Both the position numbers and the translations under genes were made by a program. A stretch of DNA of 64,000 nt from NCBI GenBank assembly GCA_907163375.1, contig CAJQUW010011548.1:278001-342000 (forward strand). Reading direction: 5' to 3'. Shown here in pieces: positions 1-7,523 of this stretch; position 1 is the first letter of the stretch, and the number at the start of each line of letters is the position of its first letter. The DNA comes from Prostheceraeus crozeri (lineage: Eukaryota; Platyhelminthes; Polycladida; Euryleptidae). The notes under the pieces are model-generated. The model was not told where the DNA came from and made no database searches. It saw nothing but the letters and a program-made list of their open reading frames with translations.

Positions 1-305
1 AACGCAAACTTGCCTTGTTGAATTTTTTTATGCCAATCTAATTTTGTTATTGACATTATCGTTAATTTCGTGTTCATTTCGGACATTTCCATCTTCAATT
101 CTTTCTTTTCATTTGTAATTTTTGTTGTTTCATTCATAATTTTATTTAAATCGAATTTAATGTCTATTTGAAAAGCACTTAATAGTTTATAGAGTGAATT
201 TACTACGTTCGTCAATCCATTAAATCTGTTTTCCAGATTCTCCATTTTGTCAAACAGTATCTGTGCTTTATCCTTAGTTGCAGCTTGCCTCTTCCAGGAA
301 TCCAT
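1..305 (-). CDS. Partial duplicate of the coiled-coil gene (5' end only in window)
   Basis: A minus-strand ATG at 305-303 opens a frame that runs off the window edge and mirrors the first ~101 codons of the gene at 428-1552. It belongs to the left arm of the palindrome at 1-732. Whether a complete second copy exists lies outside this window. The near identity implies very recent duplication, ongoing homogenisation, or an assembly fold-back. Confidence 0.5.
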   Translation of the reverse strand, partial: MDSWKRQAATKDKAQILFDKMENLENRFNGLTNVVNSLYKLLSAFQIDIKFDLNKIMNETTKITNEKKELKMEMSEMNTKLTIMSITKLDWHKKIQQGKFA

Positions 306-732
306 TTTTGATAAATTATATTGTGAAAAGAGAGTGGGTCAAAAATGGTGAATTAATAGAGAAATAAAAGATAAAAATAATTCACCATTTTTGACCCACT
401 CTCTTTTCACAATATAATTTATCAAAAATGGATTCCTGGAAGAGGCAAGCTGCAACTAAGGATAAAGCACAGATACTGTTTGACAAAATGGAGAATCTGG
501 AAAACAGATTTAATGGATTGACGAACGTAGTAAATTCACTCTATAAACTATTAAGTGCTTTTCAAATAGACATTAAATTCGATTTAAATAAAATTATGAA
601 TGAAACAACAAAAATTACAAATGAAAAGAAAGAATTGAAGATGGAAATGTCCGAAATGAACACGAAATTAACGATAATGTCAATAACAAAATTAGATTGG
701 AATAAAAAAATTCAACAAGGCAAGTTTGCGTT
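1..732. repeat. Head-to-head palindrome with 355-nt arms
   Basis: Positions 1-355 are the reverse complement of 378-732 with essentially one visible mismatch (near 31). A 22-nt AT-rich spacer lies at 356-377. The right arm covers the 5' flank and first ~100 codons of the coiled-coil gene at 428; the left arm carries the same start on the minus strand. The arm is cut by the window edge and may be longer. It may be a terminal-inverted-repeat junction of two neighbouring virus-like elements, a foldback insertion, or an assembly palindrome. The sequence cannot decide between these. Confidence 0.9.
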
Positions 733-1552
733 TTATGAAGCACTACGAAATAACGCAATCGCCAATATTTATGAAACAGCACTGAAAAAAAGAAATGTAA
801 GAATCCCAAAGAAGTTTTTAAAAGAACCGGTAGCTCAACATATTGAACAAGAAAAGGAACTGCGGAAGGAACAATGTATTAAACGGTGTGAATGTGAAAT
901 CAAGAGACTGAGATTGATAGCAGAAATAAAGAGTAAAATTACTGAAAGAATAGATGAAGAAATGATGGAATTTATAAAGGTGTATTACAACGATGACGAA
1001 ACTAAACTCCGCGAAGACCAATGGCGTGAAATGATTGAGGAGGAAGAGAAAAGGAGTACTATCATTTGGCAAGAAAAGCAAAGTTTTTTTGAATCAACCA
1101 AACATTTAATTTCCATTAATAGTGAAAGTAAAACAGTACAAAAACAATTAGTGGTACCAAAAGAACGTCAACTTTCGAATAACAGTGCAAGTTATAATAA
1201 CTGGAGAAACTTCAGAACAAATTATAACAAACGATATAATAACTATTCTAATGCAAACTACGATGCCTTTAAACGCAACGACAGGAGAAACAACGAATGT
1301 TGTGAAATACAAAACTACAATATGAATAAAAGGTACATCAACTACGATCATTATATCAAACACAGAAGCTGCAATTGCAACAAATGGAGGAACAACGAAC
1401 GGTATGAAATGCAACATAATAACTACAAACAGTGGAATTGGCGGAATAGAACGTTTAGTGATTTTTGTAACAATAATAACTATCCTGACCACTACGGCGG
1501 AAAGATATCTCCATTTTTTTATCAACCTTTGACCCATAGACGATTTTGCTGA
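428..1552 (+). CDS. Coiled-coil protein with basic Asn/Tyr/Arg-rich tail, unrecognised
   Basis: This is an intact 374-residue frame starting at an ATG only 73 nt from the palindrome centre. Residues ~15-90 are a heptad-rich coiled coil. A conserved-looking middle (about 90-230) is rich in Glu, Lys and Trp and includes FAFYEALRNNAIANIYETAL. The last ~120 residues are low complexity, dominated by Asn, Tyr, Arg and Lys with scattered Cys, as in nucleic-acid-binding tails of gag-like or ORF1-like proteins. I do not recognise the family. It is the only plus-strand gene beside an eleven-gene minus-strand block of virus-like genes and may be a structural or nucleoprotein gene of that element, or belong to a separate element. 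The long uninterrupted frame and single start support real coding. Confidence 0.65.
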   Translation: MDSWKRQAATKDKAQILFDKMENLENRFNGLTNVVNSLYKLLSAFQIDIKFDLNKIMNETTKITNEKKELKMEMSEMNTKLTIMSITKLDWNKKIQQGKFAFYEALRNNAIANIYETALKKRNVRIPKKFLKEPVAQHIEQEKELRKEQCIKRCECEIKRLRLIAEIKSKITERIDEEMMEFIKVYYNDDETKLREDQWREMIEEEEKRSTIIWQEKQSFFESTKHLISINSESKTVQKQLVVPKERQLSNNSASYNNWRNFRTNYNKRYNNYSNANYDAFKRNDRRNNECCEIQNYNMNKRYINYDHYIKHRSCNCNKWRNNERYEMQHNNYKQWNWRNRTFSDFCNNNNYPDHYGGKISPFFYQPLTHRRFC

Positions 1553-1711
1553 AATATTTATGTATCAATAACTCATTTCTATGATCCTGTGCTAGATGTA
1601 TGCCAATTCAAAATATCAAAGAAAATCATTATCCCTTGAGAAGTCCCATGAAAGGGACGCAACCGGTGGGGAGTAATCCAAAGTTGAGTTTGTTTTCCTT
1701 CTGGGCTTTTA

Positions 1712-1721
1712 TTTCTCTCTT

Positions 1722-1768
<47 letters not shown>
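1712..1768. repeat. (TC)n(TA)n microsatellite
   Basis: Pure TC repeats pass directly into about 15 TA units. The repeat runs into the 3' end of the minus-strand core-like gene, whose last residues become an Ile-Tyr run, so the original C-terminus of that gene has been replaced or extended by microsatellite sequence. Confidence 0.95.
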
Positions 1769-1771
<3 letters not shown>

Positions 1772-2027
1772 CCTTCCCACGATTCAACAAACTGCTCTTA
1801 AAACTTCTACCTCTGGAAAGATCACTAGCAACATCACCAGCAAAGCCAACGGCATTACTTAAAACATTTCGTTTTAAAGATCTACCGACATTGGATATGA
1901 GAGGTGCTACAACAGATTTCAGTGCACCAAGTATACTACCTCCACGTTGGCGGCGAGCGCCGATGTAAATTTGTCCTCCACCACTTACATAGGAGGGTCG
2001 TGAATAAAATGAGGCAGTTGGATTCAT
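1737..2027 (-). CDS. Small basic core-peptide-like protein (Polinton PX/adenovirus-core type)
   Basis: This is a 96-residue frame with ATG at 2027. It has a Gly-rich, Arg-rich region near residues 16-32 (GGGQIYIGARRQRGGS) followed by a hydrophobic/amphipathic stretch about 33-48 and a basic segment. Short peptides of this composition (virion core or membrane-lytic peptides, PX-type) accompany the packaging ATPase in Polintons and adintoviruses; the assignment is by composition and neighbourhood, not by a definite motif. It follows the integrase with a 41-nt gap. The C-terminus (HIYIYIY...) is microsatellite-derived, so the protein is probably altered or truncated relative to its family. Confidence 0.5.
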
Positions 2028-2068
2028 AGCTCAAACCCTAAACATTGTTAGTTACAACTTTGCATGAA

Positions 2069-3157
2069 TCACTGTCGATCACTTAGATGAAAGATGTCGG
2101 CACGACGCATCCAAGAGTTCATACTTGAAGGATAACCAGTCCATTTAACAAGACACCATTCTTCACCTTGCCGTTTTTTACATCGAATGATTTTCTCTAC
2201 CAAATATGTTTCACTTTCAGTGACTACCTCAATCTCATCGCGGTAAAAGCTACCCTCAATTTCTTCATTATCGTAATCTTTCAACTTGTAGGTGGTCGGA
2301 GAGTCTTTTTGATCAATCCTTGATACTGTAAATACCTCCTCTGTCCAATTCGGAAGGTACCCTTTAGCAAAAACACTTTTCACTTTTGAGATACGAACTT
2401 TATCACCAATTTTCACATCACTTTTCACATGAGTGCGTTTACGTTGGAATGATTCGCGCACTTTATCTACATTGTCAGCATTTACATCTACTGGTCTGAG
2501 TCCAATAGAACGATGGATAGAGTGATTGTAGGCATGGAGTGTATCTTGTATAACCTTTGTCCAATTTTGTGTCAAGTTGGCAGTAAAATGTCGCCACAAG
2601 CGATTTTTTAATGTGCGATTAAAACGTTCAACGAGTGCAGCTTTATAAGCACTCTTTACACTAAACAACTCAATGTCATGCCTCTCAAATAATCTTGTCA
2701 CATGCTGATTTTCAAACTCTTTTCCTTGATCACTCTGAATTCTTTTTGGAATGCGACCTTCTCGAAAAATTGTTTGGAATGCTTTTGCTACTGCTTTCCC
2801 TTCTTTAGTTTTTAAAGGTTGAGCCCACGCATAACGCGAGAAAATATCAATGACGGTTAAAATAAAATTATTGCCCGAGTTATGTTTTGAAATGGAGGCA
2901 ACATCACACAAATCTGCTTGCCACTGTTCATCGATGTCATGAACAATATAATGGCGGGTGCGGTACTTCTTTTTCGCTTGTTTGTGGAGTGTATAGGTAG
3001 CCTGACCCTTTAACCATCGTTTCACTTGTGATTGTGGAAGACCACTCGCTTTTGATAATTTCTTGATAGATGCAAATCCTGCCGGATGTTTTACATCATA
3101 ATAGATTGACTTCAAACGTTCAGTCGATGACGACTGACTCTTTTTTCTCCTTCTCAT
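2069..3157 (-). CDS. Retroviral-type integrase with C-terminal chromodomain (Polinton/Maverick INT)
   Basis: Starting at the ATG at 3157 the protein has 362 residues. The rve core is clear: catalytic Asp about residue 82 (QADLCDV), Asp about 143 (IQSDQGKEF) and Glu about 177 (ALVERFNRTLK), followed by an SH3-like region and a chromodomain near the C-terminus (about 315-360; EKIIRC...WCLVKWTGYPSS). It would catalyse strand transfer of the element ends; the chromodomain would target chromatin. An upstream in-frame start at 3289 exists, but that N-terminal extension is only the other frame of the overlapping Cys-rich gene, so 3157 is preferred. Frame and catalytic residues are intact. A Ty3/Gypsy origin is less likely because no reverse transcriptase, protease or gag is linked and a packaging ATPase is. 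Confidence 0.88.
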   Translation of the reverse strand: MRRRKKSQSSSTERLKSIYYDVKHPAGFASIKKLSKASGLPQSQVKRWLKGQATYTLHKQAKKKYRTRHYIVHDIDEQWQADLCDVASISKHNSGNNFILTVIDIFSRYAWAQPLKTKEGKAVAKAFQTIFREGRIPKRIQSDQGKEFENQHVTRLFERHDIELFSVKSAYKAALVERFNRTLKNRLWRHFTANLTQNWTKVIQDTLHAYNHSIHRSIGLRPVDVNADNVDKVRESFQRKRTHVKSDVKIGDKVRISKVKSVFAKGYLPNWTEEVFTVSRIDQKDSPTTYKLKDYDNEEIEGSFYRDEIEVVTESETYLVEKIIRCKKRQGEEWCLVKWTGYPSSMNSWMRRADIFHLSDRQ

Positions 3158-3335
3158 CTTTTTGTTTTCTTGCCTTTCTACATTTACAACAACTGCAGCA
3201 TTTAGCTTTAGCGGTTTTGCGATCGTGTTCACATTGCTTAGGGGTTTCATTGTGAGAGCTGGCGCAGCAAGTGCAAGTGACAACGACATTCACCTCTGGC
3301 GGCTCATTACATAGCAAGCAACACATCTGCTTCAT
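3120..3335 (-). CDS. Small Cys-rich, Lys-rich protein overlapping the integrase start
   Basis: This is a 71-residue frame with ATG at 3335, two bases after the stop of the upstream gene. It carries many CxxC-like pairs (CCLLC, CTCC, CCSCCKC) and a His, suggesting a zinc-binding module, then a Lys/Glu tail. Its last ~38 nt overlap the preferred integrase start in another frame. Retroviral-type integrases normally have an N-terminal zinc finger; here that role could be played by this separate product or by a +1 frameshift fusion, but nothing in the sequence proves a shift. The function is not recognised. Confidence 0.5.
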   Translation of the reverse strand: MKQMCCLLCNEPPEVNVVVTCTCCASSHNETPKQCEHDRKTAKAKCCSCCKCRKARKQKDEKEKKESVVID

Positions 3336-3336
3336 A

Positions 3337-4029
3337 TTAATAGTCTGAGAACATGTATTTCCTGGGAGGAGCTGTTTTACGTTTTCCTTTTACTAGTTTT
3401 AGTGGTGATGTAGATCTACGTCGAGTTCTTTCTCTTGTTTGCTTAGTGAGTGTGGGAGGGGATGTAGCAGGTGACGTCTTAAACCAATTTGTTGGCATTT
3501 TCATCGTCTGAAGCATTGGAGCAGTAGCCACTGTTGAATCAAGTTCTTTCAATGTCTCATTATTCAAAGCAAATTTTGGCACATTATGCTTTTTCAATAG
3601 TTTAAGAAAGTATGACCAACCAGGTGGAACATAGCCCTGACGGCGCTTTCTACGTGTTGCATACTGATTCAAGTCTTCATAACGTGAAGCATCAATCACT
3701 TTATTTTCATCTGTAATGATTTCTCCTCTATCATTTACATTGAGATGGGGTTCAATACTGTTGAAAAGAGATATGGCATGTGCGCGAGATGCTAAAGGTG
3801 TAGCAGTCGATACAGAGTCACGCATCTTATTCTTCAAGTTTTTCAATTGCTCAACAGTTTTCGATTGTAATAATACAGCACGATGTGGATCTTTGATGTG
3901 AACATTTTGCTGATAATCTATTTCTTTCCTATACATTTGATTTGCAAGAGGTTGCTTTACTTGCTGCATGGCAGTCAATTGTACATATTCATCCTGAGGA
4001 ATAACAATCATGCGAGAATAAGAACTCAT
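3337..4029 (-). CDS. Virus-like protein of the Polinton block, unrecognised
   Basis: This is a 230-residue intact frame. Its ATG overlaps the ATPase stop as ATGA (4029-4026), and its own stop is one base from the next ATG. The N-terminus (RMIVIPQDEYVQL) is followed by a helical, charged middle. A conserved-looking patch near residue 136 (PPGWSYFLKLLKKHNVP) precedes a Ser/Thr/Pro/Arg/Lys-rich tail that looks DNA- or capsid-binding. Position between the ATPase and integrase fits one of the poorly characterised Polinton minor genes (PW/PY-like), but I cannot assign it more precisely. Confidence 0.7.
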   Translation of the reverse strand: MSSYSRMIVIPQDEYVQLTAMQQVKQPLANQMYRKEIDYQQNVHIKDPHRAVLLQSKTVEQLKNLKNKMRDSVSTATPLASRAHAISLFNSIEPHLNVNDRGEIITDENKVIDASRYEDLNQYATRRKRRQGYVPPGWSYFLKLLKKHNVPKFALNNETLKELDSTVATAPMLQTMKMPTNWFKTSPATSPPTLTKQTRERTRRRSTSPLKLVKGKRKTAPPRKYMFSDY

Positions 4030-4643
4030 AGTTTGTAGATAATCATGGGAGTTTTCAAAATATCACTTCGAAATCTAAATTCTTCCGGACACTCTTGCGT
4101 AAAGTCAATGAATAAGTAACCGTATGGTTTTTCAGTAGCTGCTTGAAAAATTTCAATTAAGGCTTTTGATCCTCTGGGTGCAACTTGTCGCGCTAAAATT
4201 TCAAATTGACTTTTATCTCGCGGATTCTTGAAAATAGCATAATAGTGTGTATTCAGGTTTCGTGTACGAGCTTCTTTTCCATCAGGAAACAAATTTTGTG
4301 TGATATAGATGATAAAACACCTTTTATGATGTGCTGCGCGAGTGAACATATCTGTAACATCTTTTGAATTCTTACTTTCTTTTAATAAATCATCCAATAC
4401 AACAACATCATTAGACTGAAGTTTATCCACTGCAATAATTCCTTCATGTCGAATAAAGTTGCGACTTTGCAATTCCTGAAACAGCGACGGTTGATAAATA
4501 CCATAACACCAAATCACTCGATTGATAGGTTCCTTAAACAACTCCCTTCTTTTATCCAATAAATTCAGCGTGGAAACAGTTTTACCTGCATGAGATGGGC
4601 CTGATACAGTCAGAACTTTATCGCATTGAAGTCTGAAATCCAT
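4026..4643 (-). CDS. FtsK/A32-type DNA-packaging ATPase
   Basis: From the ATG at 4643 the protein is 205 residues. A Walker A motif GPSHAGKT lies at about 15-22, a Walker B VVVLDD at about 80-85 and a downstream polar ITQN at about 114-117. This is the arrangement of the short A32-like packaging ATPases of Polintons, adintoviruses and virophages. These enzymes translocate viral DNA into preformed capsids. A longer frame begins at a TTG codon at 4691, but that part merely overlaps the previous gene's 3' end. The frame is intact. It is the strongest evidence, with the integrase, that this block derives from a virus-like Polinton. Confidence 0.85.
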   Translation of the reverse strand: MDFRLQCDKVLTVSGPSHAGKTVSTLNLLDKRRELFKEPINRVIWCYGIYQPSLFQELQSRNFIRHEGIIAVDKLQSNDVVVLDDLLKESKNSKDVTDMFTRAAHHKRCFIIYITQNLFPDGKEARTRNLNTHYYAIFKNPRDKSQFEILARQVAPRGSKALIEIFQAATEKPYGYLFIDFTQECPEEFRFRSDILKTPMIIYKL

Positions 4644-4674
4644 TTTAATACTTTGAGATTCAACATTTGCATAA

Positions 4675-4962
4675 TTAACGCTTAGAGCCAAAGATATTAC
4701 CCAATAGGTTGCCCACGGCAGGAGCTATCATTGGAAGTATTGCTGAAAGGAAACCGCCCTTTTGTGTTAGAGTTTTCCTCTTTCTTTGAAGGGTGACTTT
4801 AGGATTGGAGATGAAACGCAATTTTGTGGCATATCGCTTAAGTAACTTTCGTTGTTTTGGTGCTAATTTCTTCGTCCTCAACTTTCTGACATGAGAAATA
4901 ATTTCACGAAAGAATTTATCGTTAGCATGTCGTATAGCATTGTATCGCTGATTTGCTTTCAT
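4675..4962 (-). CDS. Basic protein with C-terminal hydrophobic/Gly segment (virion core or lytic-peptide-like)
   Basis: This is a 95-residue frame from ATG 4962. Residues ~1-65 are very rich in Arg and Lys; residues ~69-95 form a Gly-flanked hydrophobic segment (GGFLSAILPMIAPAVG) ending GNIFGSKR. This bipartite layout, DNA-binding then membrane-active helix, resembles minor virion core peptides of adenovirus-like and adintovirus-like elements; the match is by composition. The open frame continues upstream of this ATG until an in-frame TAA two codons after another ATG, so the N-terminus may have been shortened by a nonsense change. It sits immediately before the packaging ATPase. Confidence 0.6.
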   Translation of the reverse strand: MKANQRYNAIRHANDKFFREIISHVRKLRTKKLAPKQRKLLKRYATKLRFISNPKVTLQRKRKTLTQKGGFLSAILPMIAPAVGNLLGNIFGSKR

Positions 4963-5076
4963 TCGTCGGAGAGCTTGAATGGCTGAAGAAAACTTTGAAG
5001 ACTTTTGACTTTTACGTTACGCCATTTTCCGTGTTAGTCTCTGCTAAAACCTGTCTTTACCACATTTGCATAGGTA

Positions 5077-5400
5077 CTAACTATTGCGGCATAAGTGACA
5101 CTCGAAATGAGCAATATCACAGTGGTTACATTTGCAAAGTTGAATGCAATTACGTATGAAACAGCGTTGACAAAAAGCATGCTTACATCTCTTGAAGATG
5201 CGCTTTTCATTTCCATCCTTTCGCTTACATACATCACAACACATAGTTTCACCGTTACTGATGTCTATAGCAAGTCTTTTTGAAGATATGAATTTGCTAG
5301 CCTTTTCTAAATAATAGACGCATGTACAGAAGGAATATACTTCGAGAGTGAGCAGACATAGCTCGAAAACCAGTTGTGCTACAATCAAGTACCACTGCAT
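5077..5400 (-). CDS. Membrane-anchored RING-finger protein
   Basis: This is a 107-residue frame from ATG 5400. Residues 3-31 are hydrophobic and form a probable signal anchor. A canonical C3HC4 RING follows: C55-x2-C58, C72-x-H74-x2-C77-x2-C80 and C91-x2-C94, so the pattern is complete. RING domains bind two zinc ions and usually recruit ubiquitin E2 enzymes, so a membrane-tethered viral E3 ligase is the natural inference, known from several large DNA viruses. The start is only two bases after the stop of the upstream gene, suggesting coupled expression. An alternative TTG two codons upstream is not needed. Confidence 0.72.
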   Translation of the reverse strand: MQWYLIVAQLVFELCLLTLEVYSFCTCVYYLEKASKFISSKRLAIDISNGETMCCDVCKRKDGNEKRIFKRCKHAFCQRCFIRNCIQLCKCNHCDIAHFECHLCRNS

Positions 5401-5402
5401 TT

Positions 5403-5813
5403 TCAATTTTTCTTTATGGAAAGTTGAATGTGAATATCTGAAATCGCTTCAATCACTAGACTGCTACCATGATGGTTAAATGCGTTAAGACGTTCAGCAA
5501 TTTTTATCATATGTCTTTTAAAAAATTCTTCGGGGTGATCTACCACTTCCATTGAATAAGAAGCAAAATGGAAAGAGCGACTTTCCACCTCTTCCTTTCC
5601 AAAATGACGAAACTTAATTTTCGCAACTAATCGCGCCATGACAATGCTATCAGAGAATGTATTCATTAACTCTAGAAATAGAGTGCTAGCATCATCGACC
5701 ACTGCTTCGATGTCGGTCTCATCTTTATGAAAATTTATCACATAATCTTGAACAGCTCCTTTTAAACTTTGCCTATGAAAATGTAATGTTCCGCAGTCGT
5801 TTGAGAAAGACAT
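5403..5813 (-). CDS. Virus-like conserved-looking protein, unrecognised
   Basis: This is an intact 136-residue frame with ATG at 5813. It is soluble, mixed alpha/beta in character, with patches LVAKIKFRHFGKEEVESRS and SSLVIEAISDIHIQLS that look like ordered strands. No catalytic motif was recognised. It lies between the exonuclease-like gene and the membrane RING gene, with 84 nt and 2 nt spacing, and has the same strand and base composition as they do, so it belongs to the virus-like block. No function is assigned. Confidence 0.65.
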   Translation of the reverse strand: MSFSNDCGTLHFHRQSLKGAVQDYVINFHKDETDIEAVVDDASTLFLELMNTFSDSIVMARLVAKIKFRHFGKEEVESRSFHFASYSMEVVDHPEEFFKRHMIKIAERLNAFNHHGSSLVIEAISDIHIQLSIKKN

Positions 5814-5897
5814 GATCGCCCTTTATCTAACCCATCCATTGCATGAAAACAATTCTTCTCATAGTAACATTTATTGAATAATAGTAACAAGCATGCA

Positions 5898-6428
5898 TTA
5901 TAAATCAATGGTTTGAAAGAGATAAAATAGATACAGCTGGTAACTATCATACAGCGAGCAATGATAACCATACAGGACTTTGGCAGTGCTGAGGTAAGGA
6001 GGAAAGAAGCATTGGTTATGAACGTAGCTACTACAACGAACAGACAAAATAGGAACAGACAAATCCTTAAAACGTTTCGTGACTTCATGATAATGTTGAT
6101 TCACTCTACTATCCCAAGGTGGGAGCAAAATATCATCAATGATTAGATTGGGAAATACTTTCCTCTCCTTACCAGGATTATTACAAAAGATGCGCATAAC
6201 ATTGAAAGCAGCTAACCATCGTTTAAAGTCAATAAGAAGAGCACTCTCACAAGAAAAGCCATAGTCTTGCAAATATTTCAGATTAAGTCCATGAATGTGT
6301 TTTCTCGCCCATTGATCAACATTGGGATTGCAGTTGGCATGTTGATGATAGACACTGACAATCTGATATGTCCAATTGTTCATAGCAATAGCACTGAGCT
6401 CCTGTACAGGTTCACCCTCACAATCCAT
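5898..6428 (-). CDS. DEDD-type 3'-5' exonuclease-like protein, possibly missing its first exon
   Basis: This is a 176-residue frame from ATG 6428. It opens directly with the Exo I-like pair Asp2/Glu4 in MDCEGEPVQELSAI and has ARKHIHGLN about residue 41, resembling the region after the first strand of DEDD exonucleases. The open frame extends upstream through a hydrophobic strand (SIIIF) to an in-frame TAG that is itself part of a good splice-acceptor string (tttccgttttag, just above 6450), so the true protein may begin in an upstream exon. Later DEDD acidic residues are not certain. The last ~30 residues are Tyr/Leu-rich and may be aberrant. In this block it would act in element DNA replication or end processing; that role is inferred. 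Confidence 0.55.
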   Translation of the reverse strand: MDCEGEPVQELSAIAMNNWTYQIVSVYHQHANCNPNVDQWARKHIHGLNLKYLQDYGFSCESALLIDFKRWLAAFNVMRIFCNNPGKERKVFPNLIIDDILLPPWDSRVNQHYHEVTKRFKDLSVPILSVRCSSYVHNQCFFPPYLSTAKVLYGYHCSLYDSYQLYLFYLFQTIDL

Positions 6429-6480
6429 AAAAATGATGATAGAAGCCTAAAACGGAAATTTACACATCTAAGGAAACGTT

Positions 6481-6678
6481 CTATAACATATTACAAAATG
6501 AATTACATCGATGCTTTTCACGACAAAATACACAAATGATATGATGGCAACGAAGAAGTAAAATGTATCTAATAAGACCACGTCTACGACACTCAAAGCA
6601 AATAAGCGAATTGTCATAGGGTAGAGTTAGGAAAGGACTAGTAATTCTCCTTCTTTGATTTGCGTTTTGATGCAGCAT
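6481..6678 (-). CDS. Short RING-like zinc-finger protein
   Basis: Starting at ATG 6678 the product is 65 residues: a basic N-terminus and then C27-x2-C30, C44-x-H46-x2-C49-x2-C52 and C58-x3-C62, close to the RING pattern of the gene at 5077-5400 but with a shortened last pair spacing. It overlaps the 3' end of the preceding spliced gene by 41 nt in another frame. Two RING-like genes in one block suggest duplication or two ubiquitin-related roles. It may also be a C-terminal exon of the upstream gene reached by alternative splicing. Confidence 0.5.
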   Translation of the reverse strand: MLHQNANQRRRITSPFLTLPYDNSLICFECRRRGLIRYILLLRCHHIICVFCREKHRCNSFCNML

Positions 6679-7412
6679 TCTTCTCCGACTTGCGCTTCGT
6701 ACCACTGCTGTTAAGGATTTGATCAATTATGTCGTCCACGTTGGGTGGTTTTGGAATATATAGGATGGATTCCATATGCATGGAGAGAGAGACTATTTTA
6801 TTATCCTTGTGACGACCATAATATAGCCCATTCACTTTGAAAAGGATATCCCAAGTACCTTCTCCGAGCTCGTCGCATGTGATGGGTGTTGAATGATCTC
6901 CCTCCTTCTTATAGTAAGTGCACCAATATGATACCGGTAGGCAAATGTGATTACCATCCCAAATCTTTCTATAGGGAGTATCCTTGTCATCTCTCGCCTT
7001 CCACTCTTGAGCAAGAGGAGTAGGAATGTCCATATTTAATGTCACGTACTCCTCAATAATATCAAGTTGGTGGCGAATGTACGGACTCACGGGGATCAGT
7101 ATGTAGTCCCCATACTGATTGTGAATTATCTTGACATCCGTGGAAGGGAGCATTCCCGTTTGGAGTACTACGCTATGATCTTCATAACGCAAGACTTGTT
7201 TAAATTTACGCTGTAGCGGTGTAGGATTATGTACCTTGGTTGTTTCTTCCACTGGCCTCAGTTGTAGGTGATCTGATCGTAGCGAACCTTGTAACGTTTG
7301 ACCGCCATTTTTTCCTACTAGTGCAGCAGATGTAGTAGATGCCTGAAAATGAAAAAGATTGTATTAAGTTTACGTTCAAGGGAGGAGAGGGAGGAAAGTA
7401 GCGACTTACCAT
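6638..7412 (-). CDS. First gene of the block, spliced after its start codon, unrecognised
   Basis: The ATG at 7412-7410 is followed immediately by a consensus donor (gtaagt at 7409). A 67-nt intron ends at a pyrimidine-rich acceptor (tttttcattttcag, AG at 7344-7343). Exon 2 (7342-6638) continues in frame to give about 235 residues. A TATA box lies about 100 bp upstream. The middle of the protein has conserved-looking patches (HICLPVSYWCTYYKKEG, GTWDILFKVNGLYYGRH) and the C-terminus is a Lys/Arg-rich likely nuclear-localisation tail. The family is not recognised. As the promoter-proximal gene it is probably expressed early; that is inference. Without splicing, no ATG is available near the 5' end of exon 2. 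Confidence 0.68.
7343..7409 (-). other. 67-nt GT-AG leader intron
   Basis: On the minus strand, donor ATG|GTAAGT and acceptor TTTTCAG|GCA flank 67 nt. Splicing joins the start codon to a frame open for 234 further codons. The small size and perfect consensus indicate a functional spliceosomal intron. Confidence 0.7.
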
Positions 7413-7511
7413 TTTAGTTGGATAATAGAATAGGGAACTAGAGAGAGAGAAAATGTGCGTCCGTCACTCGTGTGATTCAACGATGGAATGATTCTCACTG
7501 TGGAAGGCTCG

Positions 7512-7523
7512 CTATTTATATAG
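7512..7523 (-). promoter_or_regulatory. TATA box of the minus-strand block
   Basis: On the minus strand the sequence reads CTATATAAATAG, a strong TATA box about 100 bp before the spliced start codon. It is the only obvious core promoter heading into the eleven-gene block. Downstream minus-strand genes with 1-2 nt gaps have no room for their own promoters. Confidence 0.6.

Noticed and set aside
6429..6520. Splicing of the short RING gene into the exonuclease-like gene
   Set aside because: Candidate donors before 6490 join to the acceptor near 6450 in the wrong phase, giving an early stop.
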